Source: Clostridiales bacterium (lineage in GTDB: Bacteria; Bacillota; Clostridia; Christensenellales; CAG-138). Taken from it: a stretch of 64,000 nt of DNA. The stretch is taken from assembly GCA_019416935.1 (NCBI GenBank), contig DXWI01000007.1, forward strand, positions 40,788-104,787, written 5' to 3'. Both the position numbers and the translations under genes were made by a program. The notes beneath the pieces were generated by a model. The model made no database searches, was not told where the DNA came from, and saw only the letters and a program-made list of their open reading frames with translations. Every line of letters begins with the position of its first letter. Position 1 is the stretch's first letter. This document shows positions 1 to 9,678 of the stretch, piece by piece.

Positions 1-242
1 CTGCTTCCTTCGCCGGAGAGGATGAGTCCCGCCGCAAGCGTCGCGCCGGAGAGCAGCAGCGTTGCCGCTGCCGCAATCGCCAGCGCCGTGCGCCGCGTGA
101 GCCGCCTGTGCGGCCGCTTCCACTCTTCGTGCAGCATTGGTATGCGAGAGTCGGGACATTCGGCGTACAGATTTTTTCGGAGCATATTCCCTGAGAGCAG
201 GGTTTGTTCCAGTATATCATGGTAATATTCCCGTTCGGTCAT
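1..242 (-). CDS. Membrane protein, probable anti-sigma factor (partial)
   Basis: The gene runs off the left edge; about 80 N-terminal residues are visible. They comprise a polar cytoplasmic segment (residues 1-47) and an Ala/Leu-rich stretch (about 50-75) that looks like one membrane-spanning segment. The start codon overlaps the stop of the upstream sigma factor gene by 4 bases (ATGA), so the two are probably translationally coupled. A single-pass membrane protein coupled to an ECF sigma gene usually restrains that sigma factor. No zinc-binding ZAS motif is visible in the part seen. The anti-sigma role is inferred from context only. Confidence 0.6.
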   Translation of the reverse strand, partial: MTEREYYHDILEQTLLSGNMLRKNLYAECPDSRIPMLHEEWKRPHRRLTRRTALAIAAAATLLLSGATLAAGLILSGEGS

Positions 243-766
243 AGTGCGAGTTCCCCTTTCTGTGTCAGTTGCGCGCGCAGGCTGCGTCGTGCCCGGAAAA
301 GCCGGCTCTTGACCGCCTCGCGGCCGACGTGCAGTTCCCGGGCGATTTCATCGACGGACAGTTCAAAGCCGTAATAGAGTACGAACGTCCGGTAGCACTC
401 GGGCGGCAACGCCCGTGCCGCATCAAAGACGGCCTGCGCTTCCTGCCGCGTGGCCACGCGCAGCGCCGGGTCCGGCGTATCGTCTGCGATGAGCGCCTCC
501 TCAAGCGGCGTCTCATGCTCGAGCTGTGCGGCGCGGGATGCGTAGTGATCGGCGATTTCGCGGCGTAGCATGCTTAGCAGGAATGCCGTCGGTTCCGCAA
601 TATCCGCATGCCCATAGCGGGAGAGACGGCGGAGGAAGCGTGTGTAAACGTTTTGCAGCGCGTCCTCGGTGTCGAACGGATCGGGCAGCCGGAGCATCGC
701 GTAGCGGAGCAGCGATCGATAGCTTGCGGTGTATGCCGCATGGAAGTAGGATTCATCCGGAAGCAT
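239..766 (-). CDS. ECF-type RNA polymerase sigma factor
   Basis: This 175-residue protein has the two-region layout of a small sigma-70 family (ECF) factor. Region 2 lies at residues 10-75 (DPFDTEDALQNVYTRFLR, the DA-Q-VF-like motif). Region 4 lies at about 110-165 (LPPECYRTFVLYYGFELS, then an HTH ending in VKSRLFRARRSLR). The start follows a GGGAGG site spaced 10 bases from the ATG. The gene overlaps the downstream membrane gene by 4 bases, as in sigma/anti-sigma pairs. I see no convincing ECF-type autoregulatory promoter upstream. The regulon is unknown. Confidence 0.88.
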   Translation of the reverse strand: MLPDESYFHAAYTASYRSLLRYAMLRLPDPFDTEDALQNVYTRFLRRLSRYGHADIAEPTAFLLSMLRREIADHYASRAAQLEHETPLEEALIADDTPDPALRVATRQEAQAVFDAARALPPECYRTFVLYYGFELSVDEIARELHVGREAVKSRLFRARRSLRAQLTQKGELAL

Positions 767-865
767 GGTGATGGTGCCTCCCTTTCGGTTTCAAGCGCTT
801 GTACCCATATAGACGGCAAATTGACGTGTATGGTTGTGCGGTTCGGCAAAGTTTTCAGATAATTG

Positions 866-907
866 CAAATAAAAACTCTCCGCCGCGCAAAGCCGCGCGG
901 CGGAGAG
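866..907 (-). terminator. Rho-independent terminator of the liv operon
   Basis: A perfect 13-bp GC-rich stem (876-888 with 895-907, loop of 6) is followed on the minus strand by TTTTTATTTG. It sits 28 bases after the livF stop and ends the minus-strand transport operon. Confidence 0.9.
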
Positions 908-934
908 GATTGCTCAGGCATGGGAAAGGGGCGG

Positions 935-1636
935 TCAGCCGCCGAGATATGCTTTCTTGACGGCATCGCTGTGCATCAGCTCGCTGCCCGAACCCTCCAG
1001 CACGATGGCACCGGTTTCGAGCACATAGCCGCGATCCGCAATGGACAGCGCCATGCGCGCGTTCTGCTCGACCAGCAGAATGGTCGTTCCCGCCTCGTGC
1101 AATTCGCGGATAATATCGAAGATCTGCTGCACGAGAATGGGCGCAAGGCCCATGGAAGGCTCGTCAAGCATGAGCAGGCGCGGGCGGGACATGAGCGCGC
1201 GGCCCATGGCCAGCATCTGTTGCTCGCCGCCGGAGAGCGTGCCCGCCACCTGACGGCGGCGCTCCTTCAACCGGGGGAAGCGCTCGAACACATCCTGAAG
1301 CGAGGTGCCGATACCGCCGTTCGGCTGCGTGAAAGCGCCCATCTCCAGATTTTCCTCCACGGACATGCTCAGAAAAACCCTTCGCCCCTCCGGTACATGT
1401 GCAAGCCCCATGCCCACGATCTTGTGCGGCGCGGTGGTGCGAATATCGTGCCCGTCAAACGTGATCTCGCCCGTCTTTGTACGAAGCAGTCCCGAGATGG
1501 TTTTGAGGATGGTGCTCTTGCCCGCGCCGTTTGCACCGATCAGCGTTACGATTTCGCCGGGGTTGACATGGAAGGAAACGCTTTTGATCGCGTGAATGTT
1601 GCCGTAGTAGACGTTGATATCCTGTACGTTCAGCAT
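935..1636 (-). CDS. livF: Branched-chain amino acid ABC transporter ATP-binding protein LivF
   Basis: One of the two ATPases of the high-affinity branched-chain amino acid importer, driving Leu/Ile/Val uptake at the cytoplasmic face. The 233 residues hold Walker A (GANGAGKST, about 34-42), the signature LSGGEQQMLAMGRAL, Walker B (LLMLDEPSMGL) and a switch His in LLVEQNARMA. SMGLAP after Walker B and the length of about 233 are typical of LivF rather than LivG. It is the last gene of the minus-strand set livJ-H-M-G-F, starts 3 bases after livG, and is followed by a strong terminator. Confidence 0.95.
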   Translation of the reverse strand: MLNVQDINVYYGNIHAIKSVSFHVNPGEIVTLIGANGAGKSTILKTISGLLRTKTGEITFDGHDIRTTAPHKIVGMGLAHVPEGRRVFLSMSVEENLEMGAFTQPNGGIGTSLQDVFERFPRLKERRRQVAGTLSGGEQQMLAMGRALMSRPRLLMLDEPSMGLAPILVQQIFDIIRELHEAGTTILLVEQNARMALSIADRGYVLETGAIVLEGSGSELMHSDAVKKAYLGG

Positions 1637-1639
1637 GGC

Positions 1640-2469
1640 CTACGCCTCCTCCTTCTTGCCCAGATACGCCTCGATGACGAGCGGATTGTTCTTGATCTGC
1701 TCCGGCGTACCCTTGGCGATGATTTTGCCGTAGTTGAGCACCGCGATGCCCTCGCAGATGCCCATGACCAGCGACATGTCGTGCTCAATGAGCATGACCG
1801 CAATCTGGAACATATCGCGGATATGGCAGATGTTGGCCATCAGATCGGCCGTTTCGGAGGGGTTCATGCCTGCGGCCGGCTCATCGAGCAGCAGAAGCTT
1901 CGGCTCGGTCGCCAGTGCGCGGACGATCTCCAGACGGCGCTGCGCGCCATAGGGGAGCGCGCCGGCCTTCACGTCTGCCATGTCCTGCATGTCGAAGATG
2001 GAGAGCAGCTCCAGCGCCCGCTCGTGCGCCCGTTTCTCCGTCCTCCAGTAGGACGGCAGGCGCAAAATGGCACTCGCGAGCGAATAGCTTGCGCTGTTGT
2101 GCAGGCCGATCTTCACGTTGTCCTCCACGGACAGATCCTTGAACAGGCGGATGTTCTGGAACGTGCGGGCAATGCCCATCCGGTTTACCTGATAGGTCGA
2201 TTTGCCCTTGGTGTCGACGCCGTCGAGCAGGATCACGCCGCGTGTGGGCTGATAGACGTTGGTGATGAGATTGAACACGGTCGTTTTGCCAGCGCCGTTC
2301 GGGCCGATCAGACCGGTGATCTCCGTGCGGCCCATGACGAGCGTGAAGTCCTCCACCGCGTGCAGACCGCCAAACTCAATGCCAAGGCCATGGATGTCCA
2401 GAATGGGCGGCTTATCGATGTCGCGCTCCGGCAGCAGGCCGCGGCTCGGGATCGGTACGAGTTTATCCA

Positions 2470-2470
<1 letters not shown>
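1640..2470 (-). CDS. livG: Branched-chain amino acid ABC transporter ATP-binding protein LivG
   Basis: Second ATPase of the Liv importer, 276 residues. It has Walker A GPNGAGKTT (about 56-64), the LivG-type GIARTFQNIRLF Q-loop region, the signature ALPYGAQRRLEIVRALA, Walker B LLLLDEPAAGMNPSET and switch His in LIEHDMSLVM. A polar extension of about 25 residues precedes the ATPase fold. The start overlaps the livM stop by one base, so translation is probably coupled. Confidence 0.95.
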
Positions 2471-3498
<1,028 letters not shown>

Positions 3499-3512
3499 CA
3501 AACTCCCCTCCT

Positions 3513-4400
3513 TTATACCTTTTCCGCCATCGAGCGGCCGAGGATGCCCGTGGGCTTGATCAGCAGCACGATGATGAGAATGGCGAACACCACGCCGTCC
3601 TTCCAGACGGACAGGCCGGCCGCAGAGACGAGAGCCTCGGCAAGTCCGATCGCGAAACCGCCGATCATGGCGCCGGGAATGGAGCCGATCCCGCCCAGCA
3701 CGGCCGCGACGAACGCCTTCAGGCCGAGCATGGAGCCCATGGTCGCATAGGCCTGCGGATAGGCGGTGCAGTAGAGCACCGAACCGATGCCGGCGAGCGC
3801 CGAGCCGATGGCAAACGTGAAGGAAATGGTGCGGTTGATATTGATGCCCATCAGCTCTGCTGCGCCTGTATCCTCGGAGACGGCGCGCATGGCCTTGCCC
3901 ATCTTTGTTTTCTGGATGAGCAGCGTGAGCCCGATCATCGAAATGGCCGTAACCACGAGCGTGACGATCGCAGTACCCGGAATTTCAACGGAACCGATGG
4001 ACAGGTTCGGCACGGAGAAGAAGGGCGGGATGACCTGTGCGCCCGCACCGAAGATCATCTGCGCGGCATTCTCCAACAGGAAGGAGATGCCGATGGCGGT
4101 GATCAAAAGAGAGATGCGCGGCGAGTTGCGCAGCGGCTTGTAGGCGACCTTTTCAATGGTCACGCCCAGCAGCACGCAGCCGATGACGGCGAACACGACG
4201 GCAAAAACGGGGTTGAGCGCAAAGCGCGCCATGCAGAGCCACGCGATGTATGCGCCGATCATGATGATGTCGCCGTGGGCGAAATTCAGCAGCATAATGA
4301 TGCCGTACACCATACTGTAACCCAGTGCGACGAGCGCATAGATCGAGCCGGCCTGCAGCCCGTTTATGATCTGTCGTAGAAGGGTGGATAAGACGGACAT
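3513..4400 (-). CDS. livH: Branched-chain amino acid ABC transporter permease LivH
   Basis: Second permease of the Liv importer, 295 residues, almost entirely hydrophobic. Family motifs are LRQIINGLQAGSIYALVALG at the N-terminus, YGIIMLLNFAHGDIIMIGAY, and AFVAAVLGGIGSIPGAMIGG near residue 230. AAAGGA lies about 8 bases before the ATG. It is separated from the binding-protein gene by a 107-base gap that holds a stable hairpin. Confidence 0.95.
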   Translation of the reverse strand: MSVLSTLLRQIINGLQAGSIYALVALGYSMVYGIIMLLNFAHGDIIMIGAYIAWLCMARFALNPVFAVVFAVIGCVLLGVTIEKVAYKPLRNSPRISLLITAIGISFLLENAAQMIFGAGAQVIPPFFSVPNLSIGSVEIPGTAIVTLVVTAISMIGLTLLIQKTKMGKAMRAVSEDTGAAELMGININRTISFTFAIGSALAGIGSVLYCTAYPQAYATMGSMLGLKAFVAAVLGGIGSIPGAMIGGFAIGLAEALVSAAGLSVWKDGVVFAILIIVLLIKPTGILGRSMAEKV

Positions 4401-4422
4401 AATGGGATTCCTTTCTTAGACG

Positions 4423-4459
4423 ACCGAAACCGTGTGGGAAGATCCCACACAGTTTCGGT
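4423..4459 (-). promoter_or_regulatory. Intercistronic hairpin between livJ-like gene and livH
   Basis: A long imperfect stem (ACCGAAAC at 4423-4430 pairing with GTTTCGGT at 4452-4459, continued inward by GTGTGGG/CCCACAC) has no following U-run. Such hairpins after a binding-protein gene commonly protect the upstream mRNA 3' end or partly attenuate the permease genes, giving more binding protein than membrane complex. The role here is inferred. Confidence 0.6.
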
Positions 4460-4507
4460 ATCGTGATTTCATCTGAAACAGGAATTCGGTTGATTTTTCG
4501 GAAAAGA

Positions 4508-5701
4508 TCAGAAGATTTCCTTGAAGGTTTCGGCGCCGCCGACAAGTTCCATGATATTGGCGTCCTTGATGGGGTTGTTGCTCTCATCAAAGCTATAGCC
4601 ATTGGCGCTCGTGATACCTTCGACGGAAGCACCCTCGGTGCGGATGGCGTCGATGATGGCCTGCTTGTATTCGTCGGAGCCGGCTTCAGCACCGCTCTCC
4701 TCGGCCTTGGCGATCGCTGCGCAGAGAACCATGGCGGCGTCATACGCAAGCGGTGCAAACATGTTCGGCACGGGCTCGCCGTATTTCTCTTCGTAAGCGG
4801 CCTCGAACGCCTTCACCGCGTCGGTGGAACCGGGAGCATAACCGGAGCAGTACAGGCTGCCCTCAAGATCCTCTGCGGAGGCATAGTCCGCAACGCCGCC
4901 CCAACCGTCGCCGCCAAGGAACTTGGCGGTGAGACCGAGCGCACGGGCCTGCGTGATGATCATACCATCGTCCTCATAGTAGTTCGGACAGAAAACGACG
5001 TCGGGATTTTTGGCCAAGATGTTGGTGAGCTGTGCGTTGAAATCCTTATCGCCCTTCGCATAGCCCTCCTGCGCGACGACTTCGATGCCCACCTCGGCAC
5101 ACTTGGCGACGAAGGCCTCGGCCAGTCCCGTGGAGTAGGCGTCACCGGTGAGCGCGATGACCGCCGCGGTCTTGACGCCCAGCTTTTCCGCTGCGTAAGA
5201 CGCCATCTTTTCGCCCTGGAACGGATCGATGAAGCAGGAGCGGAACACGTTGGCATACACCGTGCCGTCATCCTCATTGACCGTAACGGCCGCCGCCGTA
5301 GCGGAGGCGGTGATCATCGGCATGTTGATGGCATACGCTTCCGGAACGACCGCCAGCGTGTTGCCGGTCAGCACGTCGCCAAGAAACGCGGTGATGCCCT
5401 CGTCCACCAAACGCGTGAAAGCATTGATGGCCTCAGCATCCTCGCCCTTGTTGTCGTAGTAGATGAGCTCGACCTGCTTGCCGTTGATGCCGCCGTTTGC
5501 ATTGAGCTGGTCGACATACAGACGAGCGCCTGTCTGCACGGCAAGGCCATAGACGGCGGTGTCGCCGGTATACGGACCCTGCATACCGATTTTGATGGTG
5601 CTGCTGCCGGAGGCCGCGTCGCCGTTGGACGAGCAGCCCGCAAACGCAAAGCAGCCGACGACCATCAACACGGCCATCAAAATACTGATCGTTTTTTTCA
5701 T
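4508..5701 (-). CDS. Branched-chain amino acid ABC transporter substrate-binding lipoprotein
   Basis: Extracellular solute receptor (Peripla_BP_6/LivJ type), 397 residues. The N-terminus is a lipoprotein signal peptide with lipobox FAGC (Cys about 22), so the mature protein is membrane-tethered. Typical motifs are KIGMQGPYTGDTAVYG, NANGGINGKQVELIYYDNKG and FLGDVLTGNTLAVVPEA. It is the first gene of the liv set, with GGGAGG 7 bases before the ATG. The amino acid preference cannot be read from sequence. Confidence 0.92.
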   Translation of the reverse strand: MKKTISILMAVLMVVGCFAFAGCSSNGDAASGSSTIKIGMQGPYTGDTAVYGLAVQTGARLYVDQLNANGGINGKQVELIYYDNKGEDAEAINAFTRLVDEGITAFLGDVLTGNTLAVVPEAYAINMPMITASATAAAVTVNEDDGTVYANVFRSCFIDPFQGEKMASYAAEKLGVKTAAVIALTGDAYSTGLAEAFVAKCAEVGIEVVAQEGYAKGDKDFNAQLTNILAKNPDVVFCPNYYEDDGMIITQARALGLTAKFLGGDGWGGVADYASAEDLEGSLYCSGYAPGSTDAVKAFEAAYEEKYGEPVPNMFAPLAYDAAMVLCAAIAKAEESGAEAGSDEYKQAIIDAIRTEGASVEGITSANGYSFDESNNPIKDANIMELVGGAETFKEIF

Positions 5702-5736
5702 AATTGTTCCTCCCTAAGTGAAATAGTCTCCCATAT

Positions 5737-5772
5737 ACAAAACATCGGCTCCGCTTTTGAACGGCGCCGATG
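5737..5772 (-). terminator. Terminator between the small membrane gene and livJ-like gene
   Basis: On the minus strand, CATCGGC pairs with GCCGATG, extended by CCG/CGG around an 8-base loop, followed by TTTTGT. It separates the small gene at 5798-6016 from the liv operon, which must then have its own promoter downstream; none is obvious in the remaining ~35 bases. Confidence 0.6.
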
Positions 5773-5797
5773 CAATTGCATCCATTTGCTTGCCGGT

Positions 5798-6016
5798 TCA
5801 AAAAGCGGGGTGGCGGCGCGTAAGCGCCGGAAGAATGCGGATACCAACCAATACAACGATGCTAAGCAGGAGGGCCAAAATAAAAACAACGCCCAACAGT
5901 CGGCTGTCGGGCGCAGAAAGAGCCATCGTGCCCGCGGCTGAGCAACATGCGGCAAAAACGGCAGAAGAGGCGGCCGCCTTCGTGAAATGCATTCTGCTTT
6001 TCGTCTGATACTGCAT
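5798..6016 (-). CDS. Small membrane protein, unknown function
   Basis: A 72-residue protein with two hydrophobic stretches (about 15-33 and 39-62) and a basic, proline-containing tail, so probably two membrane spans. I placed the start at the ATG 8 bases after AAAGGAG; upstream in-frame codons lack a binding site. I do not recognise a family. It stands alone between the phosphoesterase and the liv operon and has its own terminator. Confidence 0.6.
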   Translation of the reverse strand: MQYQTKSRMHFTKAAASSAVFAACCSAAGTMALSAPDSRLLGVVFILALLLSIVVLVGIRILPALTRRHPAF

Positions 6017-6144
6017 GCTGGCGACTCCTTTCCGCAAAATTTGCTTGTTATTCAGCAAACATGATATTGGAGATAATGTACCACCCGACCGGCGCTTTGT
6101 CAAGCGGGTATTATATATTTTATATAAATTTTTCAGGAAGCCGC

Positions 6145-7209
6145 TCAGATCCAAGGGATCGGTACGCAGCCCTGCTCGTCCGCGGGGTCGAAGGCATAGT
6201 TCTCCGCGCGGTGTTCCTCCGTATCATAATACACAAAGTCATCGTGTAGCGGCGAATAATTGTAAAACCGGATTTCCCCGGCCGCTTCGTCCACCTGCAA
6301 CAGGCGCAGATATCCGTCGCCGCCGACAAAGCCGGCCGCCTGATAGTTGCAGATCATCTGCAAAACCGTGCGATCCGCCGCGCCGTCGCCGTCATCGTCC
6401 ACGGCGGCGGGAATGCAGCGGCTGTTATAGCGGTGGCCGCACAGCACCATATACAGGTTCGGGTTTTGCAGCACAACGCTGTCGTAGAGCCGCTGCCCCT
6501 GCTCGGTGAGCGTGCAGTCGGTGTCAAAATAGCTGTGCACACAGAGGATGCCAACGCGGTCGGGATGGGCGGCAAGCGTTTCGTTTAAAAACCGGATGCC
6601 CTCTTCATCCATGTTGTAACCGAGATATACGAACAGATAATTCGTTTTCCCCGCATCGATGAGATCGAAGTGCCCGCGGTTGTTACGATAGCTGCCGCCG
6701 TACCACGGCTTTCCCTCCATCCGTGCGGCACCAAACCAACGAGAATACGCGCTGTCGTCCTCTCCGGACACATCATGGTTGCCGGGCAGAACGCCGTAAG
6801 GAATGGCGTCGATGACGCGCATCGCCTCGTCTGCCGCGCGCCACTGCGCTTCCTCGTCGCGGTTGTGCACAAGATCGCCCGTGTGTACGATATAGGCGAG
6901 GTTCAGCCGATCCGCGTTTTCCGCAAGGAAGCGGGTCTGTTCCAAAAAGATCGCCGGATAGCGGCGGCTGTAGTGCTGCGTATCCGACAGCCAGCCGATG
7001 GTATATACCCCTTCGTCGGCGAGCAGCGGGTCGGGCGTAGGCGACGGCGGCGCGAGCGGCAGCAGCGTTTCCTCCGGAACCGGCCAAAGCGACACGGCGT
7101 CTGTGCCGGACACAACGGCGTCCGTGGGCGCGGGCGACGGCGCGCGGCGGCAACCCGTTGGCAGCAACAGGGCGAGCAATATGGCAAGCAGGCAAACAGA
7201 ACGTTTCAT
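6145..7209 (-). CDS. Exported metallophosphoesterase (calcineurin-like) lipoprotein
   Basis: The 354-residue protein begins with a lipoprotein signal (LLALLLPTGC, Cys at about 18) followed by a Pro/Ala linker, so it acts outside the membrane. The catalytic domain shows the ordered metal ligands of the calcineurin-like fold: SDTQH (about 75), HTGDLVHN, LPGNHD, VHSYFD and CGHRYN. The last motif departs from the usual GHxH. Related exported enzymes hydrolyse phosphodiesters or nucleotides; the substrate here is unknown. A candidate extended -10 element ends only 6 bases before this ATG, which raises the possibility of a leaderless message. Confidence 0.85.
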   Translation of the reverse strand: MKRSVCLLAILLALLLPTGCRRAPSPAPTDAVVSGTDAVSLWPVPEETLLPLAPPSPTPDPLLADEGVYTIGWLSDTQHYSRRYPAIFLEQTRFLAENADRLNLAYIVHTGDLVHNRDEEAQWRAADEAMRVIDAIPYGVLPGNHDVSGEDDSAYSRWFGAARMEGKPWYGGSYRNNRGHFDLIDAGKTNYLFVYLGYNMDEEGIRFLNETLAAHPDRVGILCVHSYFDTDCTLTEQGQRLYDSVVLQNPNLYMVLCGHRYNSRCIPAAVDDDGDGAADRTVLQMICNYQAAGFVGGDGYLRLLQVDEAAGEIRFYNYSPLHDDFVYYDTEEHRAENYAFDPADEQGCVPIPWI

Positions 7210-7215
7210 ATTGTT

Positions 7216-7221
7216 AGTATA
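7216..7221 (-). promoter_or_regulatory. Candidate extended -10 element immediately before the phosphoesterase ATG
   Basis: TGGTATACT on the minus strand has TG one base upstream of TATACT. Only AACAAT separates it from the ATG, and no ribosome binding site fits between. If used, the mRNA would start at or next to the initiation codon. Confidence 0.4.
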
Positions 7222-7265
7222 CCATATCTTTCCCGGTTTGTGCAGCCAATCGCTGCCCACGCCTG

Positions 7266-7295
7266 TTGCCATGGGCCGCTCGGCCGTGGTAGAAT
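7266..7295 (+). promoter_or_regulatory. Sigma-A promoter for the 7328 gene
   Basis: TTGCCA (7266-7271), 18-bp spacer, TAGAAT (7290-7295) with an extended TG motif. The start point would lie about 25 bases before the small membrane gene. Confidence 0.55.
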
Positions 7296-7327
7296 AAACT
7301 ATTCTTTGCATGGAGGAGCGATGCTAT

Positions 7328-7540
7328 ATGGTTTGGACCTGGATCGCCGGTTCGCTTCTGGTTGTAGCGGGGCTGCTGCTGGTTTTCTGCCCGAAGCAGA
7401 TCTGGCGCTTTGCCGAGCGCTGGAAGTCCTATTATGCGGATGAACCCTCGGATTTGTATCTCAACAGTTCGTGGATTGGCGGTCTCATCCTTGCAGCCGT
7501 CGGCGTTGTGATCGTGGTACTGCCGTACTTTTTGAAATAG
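7328..7540 (+). CDS. Small two-span membrane protein (DUF6199-like)
   Basis: A 70-residue protein with two hydrophobic segments (1-20 and 50-69) joined by a polar loop containing CPKQIWRFAERWKSYYAD and EPSDLYLNSSWIGG. The P-x-x-x-W...E.W and EPS-x-x-Y-x-x-x-x-W/R-x-G pattern resembles DUF6199 family proteins. I chose the second ATG because GGAGGAG (7312-7318) overlaps the first ATG and stands 9 bases from the second. It is followed after 14 bases by the acyltransferase gene. Function unknown. Confidence 0.6.
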   Translation: MVWTWIAGSLLVVAGLLLVFCPKQIWRFAERWKSYYADEPSDLYLNSSWIGGLILAAVGVVIVVLPYFLK

Positions 7541-7554
7541 GAGCGTAGCGGAGC

Positions 7555-8184
7555 ATGCGGCAGATCGATCCGACAGTCTGGGACCGGCGCGAGACGGCGG
7601 CCTTTTTCGGCACGCTGGATTTTCCGTTCTATAATATGAGCTGGCGCGCGGACGTGACCAACCTTCACCGGGCGGCGAAGGACGGCGGCCGGTCGTTCTA
7701 TTTTTCCATGATCTATGAGGTGATGCACTCGCTCAACGGCGTGGAAGCATTTTTGTACAAGCTGCGGAGACAATCGGTTGTGCGGCATGATGCGCTCTCT
7801 CCGTCCTTCACCGTCCCTGCGGCAAACGAGCAGTTCAAAATCGTCAGCATGGACTGGGACGAGCGGGAAGCGAGAGATGCTTTTTGCGTGCGCGCAAAGG
7901 CGCTTGCGGATGCGCAGACGGCACAGTTCCCGGCCGATGCCCAGGAGCAGCGCGACGACTGGGCCTATATTTCCTGCGTGCCGTGGGTGGATTTTTTGTC
8001 CATCACCAACGAGATGAACATCGACCGCGACGATTCCATTCCCCGCGTCGGCTGGGGGAAATTCGTGCCGGAGGGCGATCGCCTGCGCCTGACGGTTGCG
8101 CTGCAGGTCAACCACCGGCTCATCGACGGCCTGCACATCGGCAAATTCGCGCAGCTGCTGCAGTCCCGGCTGGACGAAGCGTGA
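7555..8184 (+). CDS. Chloramphenicol acetyltransferase-like protein (CAT family)
   Basis: The 209-residue length and overall layout match type A CATs: FYNMSWRADVTNLH near the N-terminus, PWVDFLSI in the middle and the active-site segment QVNHRLIDGLHIGKF near residue 187. The second His of the family HHxxxDG motif, the general base, is kept (H in NHRLIDG), while the first is Asn. Homologues in Clostridia are often called CAT on similarity alone, so antibiotic acetylation is not established. It is probably cotranscribed with the preceding small membrane gene. Confidence 0.8.
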   Translation: MRQIDPTVWDRRETAAFFGTLDFPFYNMSWRADVTNLHRAAKDGGRSFYFSMIYEVMHSLNGVEAFLYKLRRQSVVRHDALSPSFTVPAANEQFKIVSMDWDEREARDAFCVRAKALADAQTAQFPADAQEQRDDWAYISCVPWVDFLSITNEMNIDRDDSIPRVGWGKFVPEGDRLRLTVALQVNHRLIDGLHIGKFAQLLQSRLDEA

Positions 8185-8208
8185 CGAATTGCCCGGGCAA
8201 CGTTTGTC

Positions 8209-8237
8209 TTGCAGGAGAGCCGCATTGCGGCTATAAT
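8209..8237 (+). promoter_or_regulatory. Sigma-A promoter for the DUF1015 gene
   Basis: TTGCAG (8209-8214), exactly 17 bp, then a perfect TATAAT (8232-8237). The leader is about 35 bases with AGTGGAGG before the ATG at 8278. Confidence 0.8.
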
Positions 8238-8277
8238 AAAACGAACTACTCATTCGTAACAGTGGAGGCTTTTACAC

Positions 8278-9609
8278 ATGAATCGCTATCAGAACGATGT
8301 TGGCGTACTCGTCCCGAACGTGATGCTGCCCGCAAAGGGCGCCGATTTTGAAAAGTGGGCCGTCGTGGCCTGCGATCAGTACACCTCGCAGCCGGAATAT
8401 TGGGAAAAGGCCCGCAGTATCGCGGGCAGCGCGCCGACAACGCTCGATCTGTTCCTGCCGGAAGCGTTTTTGGGTAAGCCGGATGAAGCGCAGCGCATCG
8501 AACGGATTCGCAACAACATGAAGCGCTATCTGGAGACCGGTATTCTCGAGGAGAAGCCGCAGGGCTTTGTACTTGTGAAGCGCACCGTAGCGGGCAAAAC
8601 GCGCCACGGCCTCGTCATGGCGCTCGATCTGGAGCAATATGATTATCATAAGGGCTCCACAACGCTCATCCGCGCTACGGAGGGCACGATCGAATCGCGC
8701 ATTCCGCCGCGCCTGCGCATCCGCGAGGGAGCGCCGCTCGAGCTGCCGCACATCCTCGTGCTGATCGACGACCCGGAGAACACCGTTGTGGAACCGCTCC
8801 TTCAGCAAACGGACGGGATGGAGCAGCTCTATGATACCGAGCTGATGCTGGACGGCGGCCATATCGAGGGATGGCTGGTCTCGGACGAAAACAAGATTCA
8901 CGGCGTGCTTGGCGCGTTGGCAAAGCTCACCGATGAAAGGGCGTTCCACGAAAAGTACGGCGACCACGCGCCGCTGCTGTTCGCCATGGGCGACGGCAAC
9001 CACAGCTTTGCAACGGCCAAGGCCAACTGGGAAAAGATCAAGGCGACGCTGCCCGAGGAGCAGAAGGCTGCGCACCCGGCGCGGTATGCGCTCGTGGAGG
9101 TCGAGAACGTTCACGATGCGGGCATTGTGTTTGAGCCGATTCATCGCGTGGTATTCGGTGTGGACGGAGAAAAGGGCGTGGAACGGCTGAAGGGATACCT
9201 TGCCGCGCAGAACGGCGGCGCCGAAGTGCGCTTCTTTGAAAACGATGGCCCCACCGCTGTGCTTGCCGGTCCCAACACGCATGTGATCCCGTTCTTCTTC
9301 CGGGGAAAGCAGGGGGCGTTCATCGTGTCGGGCCCCTCGCAGCAGTTGACCGTCGGCACGCTGCAAAACGCGATCGACGCGCTGCTTCGGGATATTCCGG
9401 GCACGGAGGTTGATTATATCCACGGTGAGGACGTGGTGCGCACGCTGGCTGAGAAGGAGGACACCATCGGGTTCCTGCTTCCGGCAATGGAGAAATCACA
9501 GTTGTTCCCCACGGTCGTATACGACGGCGCGCTGCCGCGCAAGACCTTCTCCATGGGCGAAGCGAATGAAAAGCGCTACTATCTCGAATGCCGCCGTATC
9601 GACGGCTGA
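8278..9609 (+). CDS. DUF1015 family protein
   Basis: A 443-residue cytoplasmic protein matching the DUF1015 family along its length: N-terminal VLVPNVMLPAKG and WAVVACDQYTSQPEYW, LIRATEGTIESRIPPRLRIR in the middle, FAMGDGNHSFATAK near residue 240 and DYIHGEDVV near the C-terminus. Family members are widespread in Clostridia and their biochemical role is not settled; some relatives have been linked to serine metabolism. It has its own promoter and lies upstream of aspartate kinase, with a 69-base gap and no terminator, so the two may be cotranscribed. Confidence 0.85.
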   Translation: MNRYQNDVGVLVPNVMLPAKGADFEKWAVVACDQYTSQPEYWEKARSIAGSAPTTLDLFLPEAFLGKPDEAQRIERIRNNMKRYLETGILEEKPQGFVLVKRTVAGKTRHGLVMALDLEQYDYHKGSTTLIRATEGTIESRIPPRLRIREGAPLELPHILVLIDDPENTVVEPLLQQTDGMEQLYDTELMLDGGHIEGWLVSDENKIHGVLGALAKLTDERAFHEKYGDHAPLLFAMGDGNHSFATAKANWEKIKATLPEEQKAAHPARYALVEVENVHDAGIVFEPIHRVVFGVDGEKGVERLKGYLAAQNGGAEVRFFENDGPTAVLAGPNTHVIPFFFRGKQGAFIVSGPSQQLTVGTLQNAIDALLRDIPGTEVDYIHGEDVVRTLAEKEDTIGFLLPAMEKSQLFPTVVYDGALPRKTFSMGEANEKRYYLECRRIDG

Positions 9610-9678
9610 TCGGGAACAACCGGCAGCGGGTGCAGGCCACCTCAAAGCCGGTATCATTTGATAAGGAATCGAAAGAAC

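Noticed and set aside
767..865. Autoregulated ECF promoter upstream of the sigma factor
   Set aside because: A TGAAAAC element is present, but no matching CGT-type -10 lies at 15-17 bp, so I do not claim it.
9610..9678. Lysine riboswitch upstream of aspartate kinase
   Set aside because: The gap is only 69 bases, with no leader large enough and no terminator; a lysine riboswitch needs about 170 bases.
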